A stretch of 64,000 bases of DNA from an uncultured Bacilli bacterium. Its GTDB lineage: Bacteria; Bacillota_I; Bacilli_A; RF39; UBA660. Below are positions 35,242 to 43,342 of the stretch, piece after piece; the first letter of the stretch is position 1; each line of letters starts with the position of its first letter. The position numbers and the translations under genes were made by a program. The notes beneath the pieces are model-generated. The model saw nothing but the letters and a program-made list of their open reading frames with translations. It ran no database searches and was not told where the DNA came from. The stretch is taken from NCBI GenBank assembly GCA_934190785.1, contig CAKPTA010000001.1, forward strand, positions 1-64,000, read 5' to 3'.

Positions 35242-38200
35242 ATGGATGTAAATAACTTTGAAGGGTTAAGAATATCAATCGCCTCTCCAGAGCGTATTCG
35301 CGAGTGGTCGCATGGAGAAGTAAAAAAAGCTGAAACTATTAATTATCGTACTTTAAAACCAGAACGTGACGGTTTATACTGTGAGAAGATATTTGGACCA
35401 ACTAAGGATTATGAATGTGCTTGTGGTAAATATAAGCGTCTTCGTTATAAGAACATTGTTTGTGATAGATGTGGAGTTGAAGTAACTCGTTCTAAAGTAC
35501 GTCGTGAACGTATGGGACATATTGAACTTGCAACACCTGTATCACACATTTGGTTCTTTAAGGGTATTCCATCTCGTATGGGACTTGTCCTAGATATGTC
35601 ACCTAGGGATTTAGAGGAAGTATTATATTTTGTTTCTTATGTTGTTTTGGATCCAGGGGCAGCGCCTTTAGAGAAAAAACAAATAATTAGTGATAAAGAA
35701 TATCGTGCTTACTATGAAAAATATGGAAATACATTTAGAGTAGGTATGGGAGCAGAGGCAATTAAAGAGCTTTTGTGTCAAGTAGATATTCAAGGTGAAG
35801 TAGATGAAATTAAAAAGGAAATTGATGATATTAAAGATTCTACAAGCCAAAAGAGAATTCGTTTAATTAAACGTCTAGATGTATTAAATGCATTCTTAGA
35901 ATCTGGAAATAAACCAGAATGGATGGTTATGGATGTAATCCCAGTTATTCCACCAGAACTTAGACCTATGATTCAACTAGATGGTGGAAGATTTGCAACA
36001 TCCGATTTAAATGATTTATATCGCCGTGTTATTAACCGTAATAATCGTTTAAAGAAACTTATGGATTTAGGAGCTCCAAGCATTATTATTCAAAATGAAA
36101 AACGTATGCTTCAAGAAGCTGTTGATGCTTTATTTGATAATGGTAGACGTGGACGTAATATAACTGGTGCTGGAAATAGACCTCTTAAATCATTATCAAG
36201 TATGTTAAAAGGTAAACAAGGTCGTTTCCGTCAAAACTTACTTGGAAAACGTGTTGACTACAGTGGTCGTTCTGTTATCGTTGTTGGACCAACACTTAAA
36301 ATGTATGAATGTGGTATTCCAAAGGAAATGGCATTGGAATTATTTAAACCACATGTTATAAATGGACTTGTATCCAAAGAAATTGCATCTAATATAAAAG
36401 CTGCTAAGAAAATGATTGATAATCAAGATGAAAGAGTATGGGATATTGTTGAGGAAAAGATTAAGGAACATCCGGTATTACTTAACCGTGCACCTACACT
36501 TCATAGACTTGGTATTCAAGCATTTGAGCCAAAATTAATTGGTGGTAAGGCAATTCGTTTGCATCCGCTTGTTTGTACAGCATTTAATGCTGACTTTGAT
36601 GGAGACCAAATGGCTGTCCATGTACCAATTAGTGAGGCTGCACAAGCTGAAGCACGTATTTTGATGTTAGGAGCTAATAACATCTTGAAACCATCTGATG
36701 GTACACCAATTGTTACACCAGGACAAGATATTATTTTGGGTAACTATTATATAACTATTGAAGAAGCAGGACTTCCAGGTGAAGGTAGAGTATTCAAAAG
36801 TCCAGATGAAGTATTAATGGCTTATGAAAGAAGAGAAATTACATATCATACTCGTATTGCCCTTCCTGCAAAATCATTTAAACACAAAGTATTCCCTGAT
36901 TCATACATGGATAAATATTTTGTTACAACAGCTGGTAAAATTAGATTTAATGAAATTTTCCCTGATACTTTCCAATTTATAAATGAAGGTACAGATGAAA
37001 ATATAACAGGAATCACTCCAAGTAAGTATTTCTTACCAATGGGTTCTAATATTCCTGAAGAAATTGCTAAAATGGAATTGGTTAAACCATTTGGTAAAAA
37101 GATATTAACAAAATTAATTGCTCAAATCTATAAGAAATATCAAACAACTGAAACATCTGTTGTGCTTGATAAGATGAAGGATTTAGGATATAAAGAATCA
37201 ACTATATCTGGTATTTCAATTAGTATTGGTGATATTCTTCTTGCTCAACATAAAGAAGAAACATTAGCTGACGCTAATAAGTTAGTAGAACAAATTAATA
37301 AGCAATATCGTCGTGGTTTAATTACTGACCGTGAAAGATATGAAAATGTTGTTCAAACTTGGACAACTGCTACTAATAAGATTGCAGATGAATTATCTGG
37401 TATTATTAAGGGTAATAAAACTAATTCAATTTCAATGATGATTGACTCTGGTGCCCGTGGTAATATGTCACAATATAACCAAATGGCAGGTATGCGTGGA
37501 TTAATCCTAAAACCAACTGGAGAACCTGTTGAAATTCCAATTACATCTTCATTTGTTGAAGGTTTGTCAGTTAGTGAATTCTTCATGGGTACACATGGTA
37601 CTCGTAAAGGAGCCGTTGATACAGCCTTAAAAACAGCCGATGCTGGATACTTAACAAGACGTCTTGTTGATGTTGCTCAAGATATTATTATCAAAGAAGA
37701 AGATTGTGGAACAGATGATGGTGTTGTTGTAGAAGCATTTACTAATGCTGATGGAACAATAATAGAGTCATTTAAAGAAAGAATTGTTGGTCGTTATACA
37801 TCAAAACGTGTTATCGATCCAAATACTAAAGAAGTTATTGTAGATAGAAATACATATATTACAGAAAACTTAGCAGATAAAATTGAAGCTGCAGGTATTA
37901 GTAAGATTGCAATTCGTACAGTTCTAACATGTAAGAGTGAACATGGTGTATGTAAACATTGTTATGGACGTAACTTAGCTACTGGTCACATTGTAGAAAT
38001 TGGAGAAGCTGTTGGTATTATGGCTGCTCAATCAATCGGTGAACCAGGTACACAGCTTACAATGCGTAACTTCAATACTGGTGGAGTTGCCGGTGGAGAT
38101 GATATTACACAAGGTTTACCTCGTGTTACAGAATTATTTGAAGCTCGTAATCCAAAAGGAAAAGCAACTATTTCAGAAATTAATGGTGTTGTAAGCAAGA

Positions 38201-38877
38201 TTGAAGAACAAAATGGTAAATTTGTAATTAGTGTTAAAAATGATGTTGAAGTTAGGGAACATACTTCAAATTATGGGGCTAAGATAGCTGTTAGTCTAAA
38301 TGAAGAAATTCGTGCTGGACAACGTTTAACACATGGTGCAATTTCACCTAAAGAATTACTTACAGTAACAGATCCAATTACTGTTCAACAATATATTTTA
38401 CTTGAAATTCAAAAGGTTTACCGTAGTCAAGGTGTTGATGTTTCTGATAAACACGTTGAAATTATGGCACGCCGTATGATTTCTAAGATAAAGATTATAT
38501 CAAGTGGAGATACATTATTCTTACCAGGTACAATGGTAAATATAAATCATTTCACAGATGTTAATAAAGAATTAATTCTAGAAGGAAAAACTCCTGCAAC
38601 AGGACGTCCAGTACTTTTAGGTATTACTAAAGCATCTTTAGAAACTGATTCATTCTTATCAGCTGCATCATTCCAAGAAACAACTCGTATCTTAACTGAT
38701 GCTGCAATTCATGGTAAAGTTGATCATTTAAATGGATTAAAAGAAAATGTTATTATTGGTAAATTAATTCCAGCAGGAACTGGTGCTAGAAGATATCGTG
38801 ATGTTGATTATTCACTAGAAACACCACTTGCTTCGGAAGAACCACTTGAGGCTTTAGAACAAGAGCTTATGGATTAA
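35242..38877 (+). CDS. rpoC: RNA polymerase beta' subunit
   Basis: 1,211 residues. The N-terminal zinc site has C59, C61, C74 and C77. The catalytic Mg-binding motif NADFDGDQ is at 449-456. A second zinc cluster is formed by Cys in 'VLTCKSEHGVCKHCYGRNL' and neighbours. The trigger-loop region 'VGIMAAQSIGEPGTQLTMRNFNTGGVA' is intact. It starts with ATG at 35242 after GGAGGGAGAGG, 1 nt from the rpoB stop, and ends at a strong terminator. Confidence 0.98.
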   Translation: MDVNNFEGLRISIASPERIREWSHGEVKKAETINYRTLKPERDGLYCEKIFGPTKDYECACGKYKRLRYKNIVCDRCGVEVTRSKVRRERMGHIELATPVSHIWFFKGIPSRMGLVLDMSPRDLEEVLYFVSYVVLDPGAAPLEKKQIISDKEYRAYYEKYGNTFRVGMGAEAIKELLCQVDIQGEVDEIKKEIDDIKDSTSQKRIRLIKRLDVLNAFLESGNKPEWMVMDVIPVIPPELRPMIQLDGGRFATSDLNDLYRRVINRNNRLKKLMDLGAPSIIIQNEKRMLQEAVDALFDNGRRGRNITGAGNRPLKSLSSMLKGKQGRFRQNLLGKRVDYSGRSVIVVGPTLKMYECGIPKEMALELFKPHVINGLVSKEIASNIKAAKKMIDNQDERVWDIVEEKIKEHPVLLNRAPTLHRLGIQAFEPKLIGGKAIRLHPLVCTAFNADFDGDQMAVHVPISEAAQAEARILMLGANNILKPSDGTPIVTPGQDIILGNYYITIEEAGLPGEGRVFKSPDEVLMAYERREITYHTRIALPAKSFKHKVFPDSYMDKYFVTTAGKIRFNEIFPDTFQFINEGTDENITGITPSKYFLPMGSNIPEEIAKMELVKPFGKKILTKLIAQIYKKYQTTETSVVLDKMKDLGYKESTISGISISIGDILLAQHKEETLADANKLVEQINKQYRRGLITDRERYENVVQTWTTATNKIADELSGIIKGNKTNSISMMIDSGARGNMSQYNQMAGMRGLILKPTGEPVEIPITSSFVEGLSVSEFFMGTHGTRKGAVDTALKTADAGYLTRRLVDVAQDIIIKEEDCGTDDGVVVEAFTNADGTIIESFKERIVGRYTSKRVIDPNTKEVIVDRNTYITENLADKIEAAGISKIAIRTVLTCKSEHGVCKHCYGRNLATGHIVEIGEAVGIMAAQSIGEPGTQLTMRNFNTGGVAGGDDITQGLPRVTELFEARNPKGKATISEINGVVSKIEEQNGKFVISVKNDVEVREHTSNYGAKIAVSLNEEIRAGQRLTHGAISPKELLTVTDPITVQQYILLEIQKVYRSQGVDVSDKHVEIMARRMISKIKIISSGDTLFLPGTMVNINHFTDVNKELILEGKTPATGRPVLLGITKASLETDSFLSAASFQETTRILTDAAIHGKVDHLNGLKENVIIGKLIPAGTGARRYRDVDYSLETPLASEEPLEALEQELMD

Positions 38878-38903
38878 AAACTAGGTTATTCCTAGTTTTT
38901 TTG
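38876..38903 (+). terminator. Intrinsic terminator of rpoBC
   Basis: An AAAAACTAGG/CCTAGTTTTT stem with a TTATT loop and a T-run. Confidence 0.9.
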
Positions 38904-38922
38904 TTATATTTTGGTAATTTAA

Positions 38923-38951
38923 TTGACATAGAATTGTTAAAAAGTTATAAT
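38923..38951 (+). promoter_or_regulatory. Perfect consensus promoter of the NrtR-like gene
   Basis: TTGACA (38923), 17 bp, TATAAT (38946). Confidence 0.88.
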
Positions 38952-38984
38952 AAAAGTGTAATATTAACACAAAGGAGTTTTAAT

Positions 38985-39650
38985 ATGAACGCTGAAATGA
39001 AGTATATGAATGAACTTGAAGTTTTAATTAATTTATTTACTATTGAAAAAGGAGTTTTAAAAGTCTTACTTGTAAGAAGAGATATTGAGCCATACAGAGG
39101 ATATTGGATGCTTCCAACAGGTCTTTTACTTTCAAATGAAACAATAGAGGAGTGTTCAAGAGAAGTTTTGTATGAATGGCTTGGACTTAAAGATATTCAT
39201 CTTGAAAATTGTGGTATATATAGTGAACTTAAGCGTATCCCAGTTGAGAGAGTAATAGGATCGTCACTTACAGGAATAATTGATATTGATAGTTTTAATA
39301 TTAAAAGAAAGAAAAATATTGAATCATTTGCGTGGTTTTCCGTTGATGAAATACCAAAGGTTGTTTATGATCATGATCAAATAATTATGGATGCTAGTAA
39401 ATACATAAGAAAAAGACTTCGTCAAATTGATTTCTTAAAACATTTATTTCCAAGTGATTTTACGCTTCCTGAACTTCAAATGACTTATGAACAAATTATA
39501 GGTAAATCTCTAGATAGAAGGAATTTCAGAAAGAAGATAATTAGTTTAGATATATTAGAAGATACTAAATATAAAAATGAAGAAACTAATGGAAGACCAG
39601 CAAAATTATATCGTTTTAAAGATGAAATAGAGGGGGAGATGATGTTTTAA
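38985..39650 (+). CDS. NrtR-like regulator (Nudix domain plus winged helix)
   Basis: 221 residues. The N-terminal Nudix-type fold is at about 8-140 with 'RGYWMLPTGLLLSNETIEECSREVLYEWLGL'. The box is degenerate: in the REUxEE core a Glu is replaced by Tyr (REVLYEW), so hydrolysis is unlikely. The C-terminal wHTH at about 150-215 ('FTLPELQMTYEQIIGKSLDRRNFRKKI', 'NGRPAKLYRF') is that of NrtR-type transcriptional regulators, which sense NAD-related ADP-ribose compounds. No NAD genes lie nearby, so the regulon is unknown. The start is the ATG at 38985 after AAAGGAG. Confidence 0.82.
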   Translation: MNAEMKYMNELEVLINLFTIEKGVLKVLLVRRDIEPYRGYWMLPTGLLLSNETIEECSREVLYEWLGLKDIHLENCGIYSELKRIPVERVIGSSLTGIIDIDSFNIKRKKNIESFAWFSVDEIPKVVYDHDQIIMDASKYIRKRLRQIDFLKHLFPSDFTLPELQMTYEQIIGKSLDRRNFRKKIISLDILEDTKYKNEETNGRPAKLYRFKDEIEGEMMF

Positions 39651-40096
39651 TGCGATTAAATGAAAAAGGTTTTGAACTTTCAACTATGTTAGCATTTTGT
39701 CTTTGCTTTTGTTTATGTCTTATTTTTGTAGCAGTTTCATATAATCAAAAACTTTCTACTAATACACCTATTAAGAATAATAATACAGTAAGCAAAAGTG
39801 ATAATGATACTAATAAAATTCAAACAACAACTAAGGATTCTTCTAAATATCAAGAGATTGAACAGGCTTTAGCTAAAGAAATAGAAGATAGTATCGGAGA
39901 TAAGGTTTCATATGGGAAGCTTATTATTTCTAATGATAATATTAAAAGTAATTTTGAATCTTTATGGAAAGAGTATACTGAACTTAAAGATTGTACAGGA
40001 TATGCTATTATAGACGCTGATAAAAAAGAAACAAAGGTTTATTTAAACTGCTATAAAAATTATCAAACACAAAATTATAACATTGATTTTGAATAA
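39650..40096 (+). CDS. Single-span membrane protein with pilin-like N-terminus, unknown
   Basis: 148 residues. The N-terminus 'MRLNEKGFELSTMLAF' is followed by a Cys-rich hydrophobic span (15-29). The KGF junction and the adjacent hydrophobic helix resemble prepilin signals loosely, but the Glu is at +2 rather than +5, so a plain N-terminal anchor is equally possible. A Ser/Thr/Asn linker (35-68) then leads to a small extracytoplasmic alpha/beta domain with two Cys ('LKDCTGYAIID', 'VYLNCYKNY') that could pair. Its ATG overlaps the stop of the NrtR-like gene, so the two are co-expressed. Confidence 0.65.
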   Translation: MRLNEKGFELSTMLAFCLCFCLCLIFVAVSYNQKLSTNTPIKNNNTVSKSDNDTNKIQTTTKDSSKYQEIEQALAKEIEDSIGDKVSYGKLIISNDNIKSNFESLWKEYTELKDCTGYAIIDADKKETKVYLNCYKNYQTQNYNIDFE

Positions 40097-40111
40097 AAAG
40101 TCATCATATTA

Positions 40112-40140
40112 TTGACAACAAGCTGGATATAATGTAAAAT
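40112..40140 (+). promoter_or_regulatory. Promoter of tRNA-Ser
   Basis: TTGACA (40112), 17 bp, TAAAAT (40135). The tRNA begins 14 bp after the -10. Confidence 0.8.
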
Positions 40141-40153
40141 TATATTCGTAGCT

Positions 40154-40244
40154 GGAGACATACTCAAGAGGCTGAAGAGGCGCCCCTGCTAAGGGTGTAG
40201 GTCGGGCAACTGGCGCGAGGGTTCAAATCCCTCTGTCTCCGCCA
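40154..40244 (+). tRNA. tRNA-Ser (GCT anticodon)
   Basis: 91 nt including an encoded CCA. The acceptor stem GGAGACA pairs with TGTCTCC. The anticodon stem CGCCC/GGGTG has loop CTGCTAA and anticodon GCT at 40188-40190. A long variable arm (class II) and a T-loop GTTCAAATC are present. It reads AGC/AGU serine codons. Its own promoter and terminator flank it. Confidence 0.95.
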
Positions 40245-40254
40245 TTTATGATAT

Positions 40255-40288
40255 AAACGAATTTTATAATTCGTTTTTATTTTTTTAT
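40255..40288 (+). terminator. Terminator after tRNA-Ser
   Basis: An AAACGAATT/AATTCGTTT stem with a TTAT loop and T-rich tail. Confidence 0.85.
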
Positions 40289-40352
40289 TTTGATAAATTA
40301 TAGTTTAGGCAAGAAAATAGATGCTCCATATATTAAAGTAAGGAGGTATTTT

Positions 40353-40946
40353 ATGTCATTAAAAAAATGTGCTGAAATAGAAAAAAATGCTAAAATTAAA
40401 AATAAATTATTAAATATTGGCATTGGATATCCAATAATAGGTCCAACAGGACCAAGAGGTGAAGCAGGTCAAAGAGGAGAAAAGGGTGAAAAAGGTGATA
40501 AAGGAGATCCTGGAGTAGATGCTGTTGCTTCAAATGATGGAATTTTTTTCACAAGTTTTGTAGAAACTGATACATCAGAAAAGATGACTTTTCAAGACTC
40601 TTGGTTTGTACCAAATAAAACAGAATTTTTTCAAATATTAAATGATAGTGATGTACAGGTAAAAGCTGGTATTTATGAACTAGCCTTTTCAGGGTTAATA
40701 GAACAAGCAGATGATACTCATGGAGCTCAAGTTTATCTTCAAACTAGCGAAGGCGAAGCGGTTCACGATTTAACATTTAAGTTGGAAGGTGGAAGTGGAA
40801 AACAATTGTCATTTTCACAGACAATATTGTTTAGATTTGAAAAAGATACAATATTGCAAGTGATGGCAAATATATTAGGTGATGAAGATACATCTGATAT
40901 TATTATATCTGATGTTAATTTACTCATGAAAAAAATTCATGAATAA
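40353..40946 (+). CDS. Collagen-like protein with C1q/TNF-like C-terminal domain
   Basis: 197 residues. Residues about 30-55 form eight Gly-X-Y triplets (GPT GPR GEA GQR GEK GEK GDK GDP), a short collagen-like stalk. The C-terminal 120 residues form a beta-rich domain ('GIFFTSFVETD', 'AGIYELAFSGLIEQ', 'KDTILQVMANIL') like the C1q/TNF-type trimeric heads of Bacillus exosporium proteins (BclA group). The N-terminal 'ECAEIEKNAKIKNKLLNIGIGYP'-type lead has no signal peptide. The start was set at 40353 after AGGAGG. A spore-surface or exosporium-like role is inferred, supported by the sporulation genes nearby. I give the family as likely, not certain. Confidence 0.75.
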   Translation: MSLKKCAEIEKNAKIKNKLLNIGIGYPIIGPTGPRGEAGQRGEKGEKGDKGDPGVDAVASNDGIFFTSFVETDTSEKMTFQDSWFVPNKTEFFQILNDSDVQVKAGIYELAFSGLIEQADDTHGAQVYLQTSEGEAVHDLTFKLEGGSGKQLSFSQTILFRFEKDTILQVMANILGDEDTSDIIISDVNLLMKKIHE

Positions 40947-40966
40947 ATTTATACGAATAGTCCAGG

Positions 40967-41005
40967 TACACCCACACGCCACTTGACAAGTGGGGGTGGG
41001 GTGTA
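40967..41005. promoter_or_regulatory. GC-rich imperfect palindrome upstream of the prepilin/DGR gene
   Basis: A 19-nt left arm (40967-40985) and a 19-nt right arm (40987-41005) are separated by one base and match at 15 of 19 positions. The core CCACTTG-A-CAAGTGG (40979-40993) is perfect. A TTGACA hexamer (40983-40988) lies in its centre. The region is far richer in G+C than its surroundings. An extended -10 TGCTAAAAT follows at 41006. It may be an operator over the promoter. Confidence 0.65.
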
Positions 41006-41010
41006 TGCTA

Positions 41011-41042
41011 AAATACACTTTAGAATAGAGGTGTATTTTTTT
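41011..41042 (+). promoter_or_regulatory. RBS-sequestering, terminator-like hairpin before the prepilin gene
   Basis: AAATACAC (41011-41018) pairs with GTGTATTT (41031-41038). The SD AGAGGTG (41027-41033) is partly in the 3' arm. Seven T residues run up to the ATG at 41043. It can act as a terminator or block translation, so an on/off switch is plausible. Confidence 0.6.
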
Positions 41043-42635
41043 ATGAAAAAGAAAGGTTTTACGCTTATAGAATTACTTGCCGTAATAGTTGTTCTAGCAG
41101 TAGTCACATTAATATCAATGCCACTAGTATTAAATACAATAGATAAGGCAAAGAAAGGTGCAGCTATAGAATCAGCTAATGGTGTTATATCAGCAGCTGA
41201 GAATAAATACATGAGTAGTATGATAACAGGAGATAAAGATACAAGATTTGATTTTCCAAGTGATACCAAGTTATCAATCAAAGGAACAAGACCAACAAGT
41301 GGAACAGTTGTCGTTGATAAGAAAGGTAATATAAGTGCTACTTTAGAAATAAATGGATACTGCATAGAAAAGACGTTTCTTGAAACATCACCAAAAGTAA
41401 TAGAAAAAAGTCCATGTACAATTAGTGATAGTGAGCTTTTTGAAGCAGAAAAATATAAAGATTCTGTTTTAAATGGAGCAGACCCTGTTATAAATAGTGA
41501 CTTAGTAGCAGTAACAATAGAAAATGATGGAACAGTAAAAAAAGCCGATATCAAAAAAGAATGGTATAACTATAAAAATAAAGTATGGGCCAATGCGATT
41601 ATTCTAAAAGATAAAACAATAAACTATGAAGATAATGAAGTAATACCAGAAAGTAATATTGAATCATATTTTGTATGGATACCAAGATATAAATATAGAA
41701 TATTTAATGAAGGAAATTATACAAACTATATAGAAGGAAAACCAGAAAGTTCAAGTAAACCAGATACAATAGAAATAGTATTTGAAGATAAAAACACAAG
41801 TGTATCAAAAGGAAGTAAAGTAGGAGAATACTTAACACATCCAGCCTTTACAAGTTTTGAAAGTAATGGATTTTGGATGGGAAAATTTGAAGTAACAGGA
41901 AGTACAAGTAATATAACAGTAAAACCAAATAATACATCACTTCGAAATATAAATGTAAAATCAATGTTTGAGCTAGCTTACAATTATAATAGAAATTTAG
42001 ATAGTCATATGTTAAAAAATACTGAATGGGGAGCAGCTACATACTTATCATATTCAGTATATGGAATAAATGATGAAGTAAATATAAATAATAATAGTAA
42101 CTTTGTAACAGGATATAGTGCGGTTTCTGGAACAGATCAAAGTAGTTATCCTGGAATATATGGAACCGCATCAAATATAACACTTGCATATAATACAGAA
42201 ACAGGATATAGGGCAAGTACAACAGGAAATATAAGTGGAGTATACGATATGAGTGGAGGAGCATGGGAATACATGGCTTCATATGTAAAAGATACATATA
42301 AAGATAGTGGTTTTGATGCATCCTCAATATCTAAGTATAATTCAAAATACTTTGATGTTTATCCAAGTCCAAGTGGATGGACAAGCTATAACAAACGAAT
42401 TTTAGGAGATGCAACGGGAGAGATGGGACCATTCTATTATTACAAAGAAAAAGATGAAACTAGTAGAATACATAACTCTTGGTTTGGTGTCTCCTCTGAC
42501 TTCGTTGTCGCTTCTTACCCTTGGTTCGGTCGCGGAGGCCGTTACACTGGCGGCGTTCTTGCAGGTCAGTCGGGCTTCGGTAGGTTCACTGGTGGTGCGC
42601 TCGGTTGGGGTGGCTTCCGCCTCGCTCTTACATAA
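41043..42635 (+). CDS. Type IV prepilin-like protein with FGE/C-type-lectin domain: predicted DGR target
   Basis: 530 residues. The N-terminus 'MKKKGFTLIELLAV' is a textbook prepilin signal (cleavage G5/F6, Glu at +5) followed by a hydrophobic helix and a pilin head to about residue 135. The rest is an FGE-sulfatase/C-type-lectin-like domain: 'VWIPRYKYRI', 'GFWMGKFEVT' (about 276), 'MLKNTEWGAATYLSYS', 'ISGVYDMSGGAWEYMASY' (about 398-414), ending 'WGGFRLALT'. This C-terminal fold and ending are typical of proteins diversified by DGRs. The final part is an adenine-poor, GC-rich variable-region candidate. The start is the ATG at 41043; the longer frame from 40983 crosses the promoter. It is likely displayed on a pseudopilus or pilus. 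Confidence 0.88.
   Translation: MKKKGFTLIELLAVIVVLAVVTLISMPLVLNTIDKAKKGAAIESANGVISAAENKYMSSMITGDKDTRFDFPSDTKLSIKGTRPTSGTVVVDKKGNISATLEINGYCIEKTFLETSPKVIEKSPCTISDSELFEAEKYKDSVLNGADPVINSDLVAVTIENDGTVKKADIKKEWYNYKNKVWANAIILKDKTINYEDNEVIPESNIESYFVWIPRYKYRIFNEGNYTNYIEGKPESSSKPDTIEIVFEDKNTSVSKGSKVGEYLTHPAFTSFESNGFWMGKFEVTGSTSNITVKPNNTSLRNINVKSMFELAYNYNRNLDSHMLKNTEWGAATYLSYSVYGINDEVNINNNSNFVTGYSAVSGTDQSSYPGIYGTASNITLAYNTETGYRASTTGNISGVYDMSGGAWEYMASYVKDTYKDSGFDASSISKYNSKYFDVYPSPSGWTSYNKRILGDATGEMGPFYYYKEKDETSRIHNSWFGVSSDFVVASYPWFGRGGRYTGGVLAGQSGFGRFTGGALGWGGFRLALT
42473..42632 (+). other. Candidate DGR variable region (VR)
   Basis: In 42481-42630 I count 10 adenines in 150 bases, against about 40% in the surrounding gene. 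G+C jumps to well over half, with rare local codons (CGC, CTC, GGC, TCG). The protein 'YPWFGRGGRYTGG' and 'AGQSGFGRFTGGALGWGGFR' keeps the skeleton F.RGG.Y..G..AG...F...TG.A....GFR with changed positions between. This is the pattern of adenine-directed mutagenesis from a template rich in AAY codons. No template repeat or reverse transcriptase is in the window. Confidence 0.85.
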
Positions 42636-42658
42636 AAACTGTATTATACAGTTTTTTT
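42635..42658 (+). terminator. Terminator hairpin immediately 3' of the DGR variable region
   Basis: AAAAACTGTA/TACAGTTTTT with a TTA loop and a T-run, three bases after the last coding codon. DGRs often have a hairpin or cruciform at this place, so it may serve both purposes. Confidence 0.8.
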
Positions 42659-42700
42659 GATATTAAATAATTTAAATCATATTCTATTATTGGTGATAAT

Positions 42701-43342
42701 ATGTTTATAGCACATAGGGGTCTTAACAATCATAAATATGGAGAAAATTGTATGGATGGTATTTTAGATAGTTTAGATAAAAATTATATATCTGGGATAG
42801 AATGTGATTTAAGATTAACTAAAGATAATAAAATTGTCTTACTTCACAATATGCTTATAGATAGAGTTAGTAATGCAAGTGGTTTTGTTTATAAAAAAAA
42901 TTTGGATGATTTATTATCATACCAATTTCATTCTGGAAAAATAACCGTTTTATCTGATTTGTTATCTAAAATTAATAATAATAAGATATTACTCCTTGAA
43001 ATAAAGGAAGAGAGAAATGTTATCAGTGAATGGGTTGTTGCAATCGAAAGTATTCTTAAAAACTATTCTGATCTTAATATTTATCTTTGTAGTTTTAATT
43101 ATAATTTATTAAAAAACTTAAAAAATAGGTTTAAAAATATTAAGATGGGTTTAATTGTTGGATATAGTATGAATAAGAGTAAAGATTTATCTTTATTTGA
43201 TTTTGTTATGTATCATTATAATAGTTTTAAATATACACATAAAATGAGTATGGTATTTACTATTAATGATTTTTCTTTGAAAGAAAAATATAAAAAAAGA
43301 GTAGATTATATTATTACGGATGTTGCTTATAAATTAGTATAA
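42701..43342 (+). CDS. Glycerophosphodiester phosphodiesterase family protein
   Basis: 213 residues. GDPD motifs: 'IAHRGL' with the catalytic His at residue 5, 'ENCMDGILDSL', 'GIECDLRLTKDNKIVLLHNMLIDR' with metal-binding Glu/Asp and the second catalytic His, then 'LLEIKEE'. The C-terminal 'VDYIITDVA' is typical. It is shorter than periplasmic GlpQ and lacks a signal peptide, so it probably acts in the cytosol on glycerophosphodiesters. Its 3' end overlaps the convergent DUF gene by 16 bp. Confidence 0.88.
   Translation: MFIAHRGLNNHKYGENCMDGILDSLDKNYISGIECDLRLTKDNKIVLLHNMLIDRVSNASGFVYKKNLDDLLSYQFHSGKITVLSDLLSKINNNKILLLEIKEERNVISEWVVAIESILKNYSDLNIYLCSFNYNLLKNLKNRFKNIKMGLIVGYSMNKSKDLSLFDFVMYHYNSFKYTHKMSMVFTINDFSLKEKYKKRVDYIITDVAYKLV

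Noticed and set aside
34760..35278. Antisense frame of 172 codons over the rpoB end
   Set aside because: A shadow of the acidic rpoB tail (Asp/Glu codons read in reverse as Ser/Ile), without an SD or domain.
40154..40244. tRNA-Ser as attachment site of an integrated element
   Set aside because: No integrase lies nearby and I see no repeat of the tRNA 3' end downstream.
40967..41005. Invertible promoter flanked by inverted repeats
   Set aside because: The arms are separated by one base, so there is no segment to invert. A regulatory palindrome fits better.
42409..42660. Alternative frame over the variable region
   Set aside because: It overlaps the prepilin/FGE frame, which carries the conserved GFRLAL ending; the alternative has no SD or known domain.
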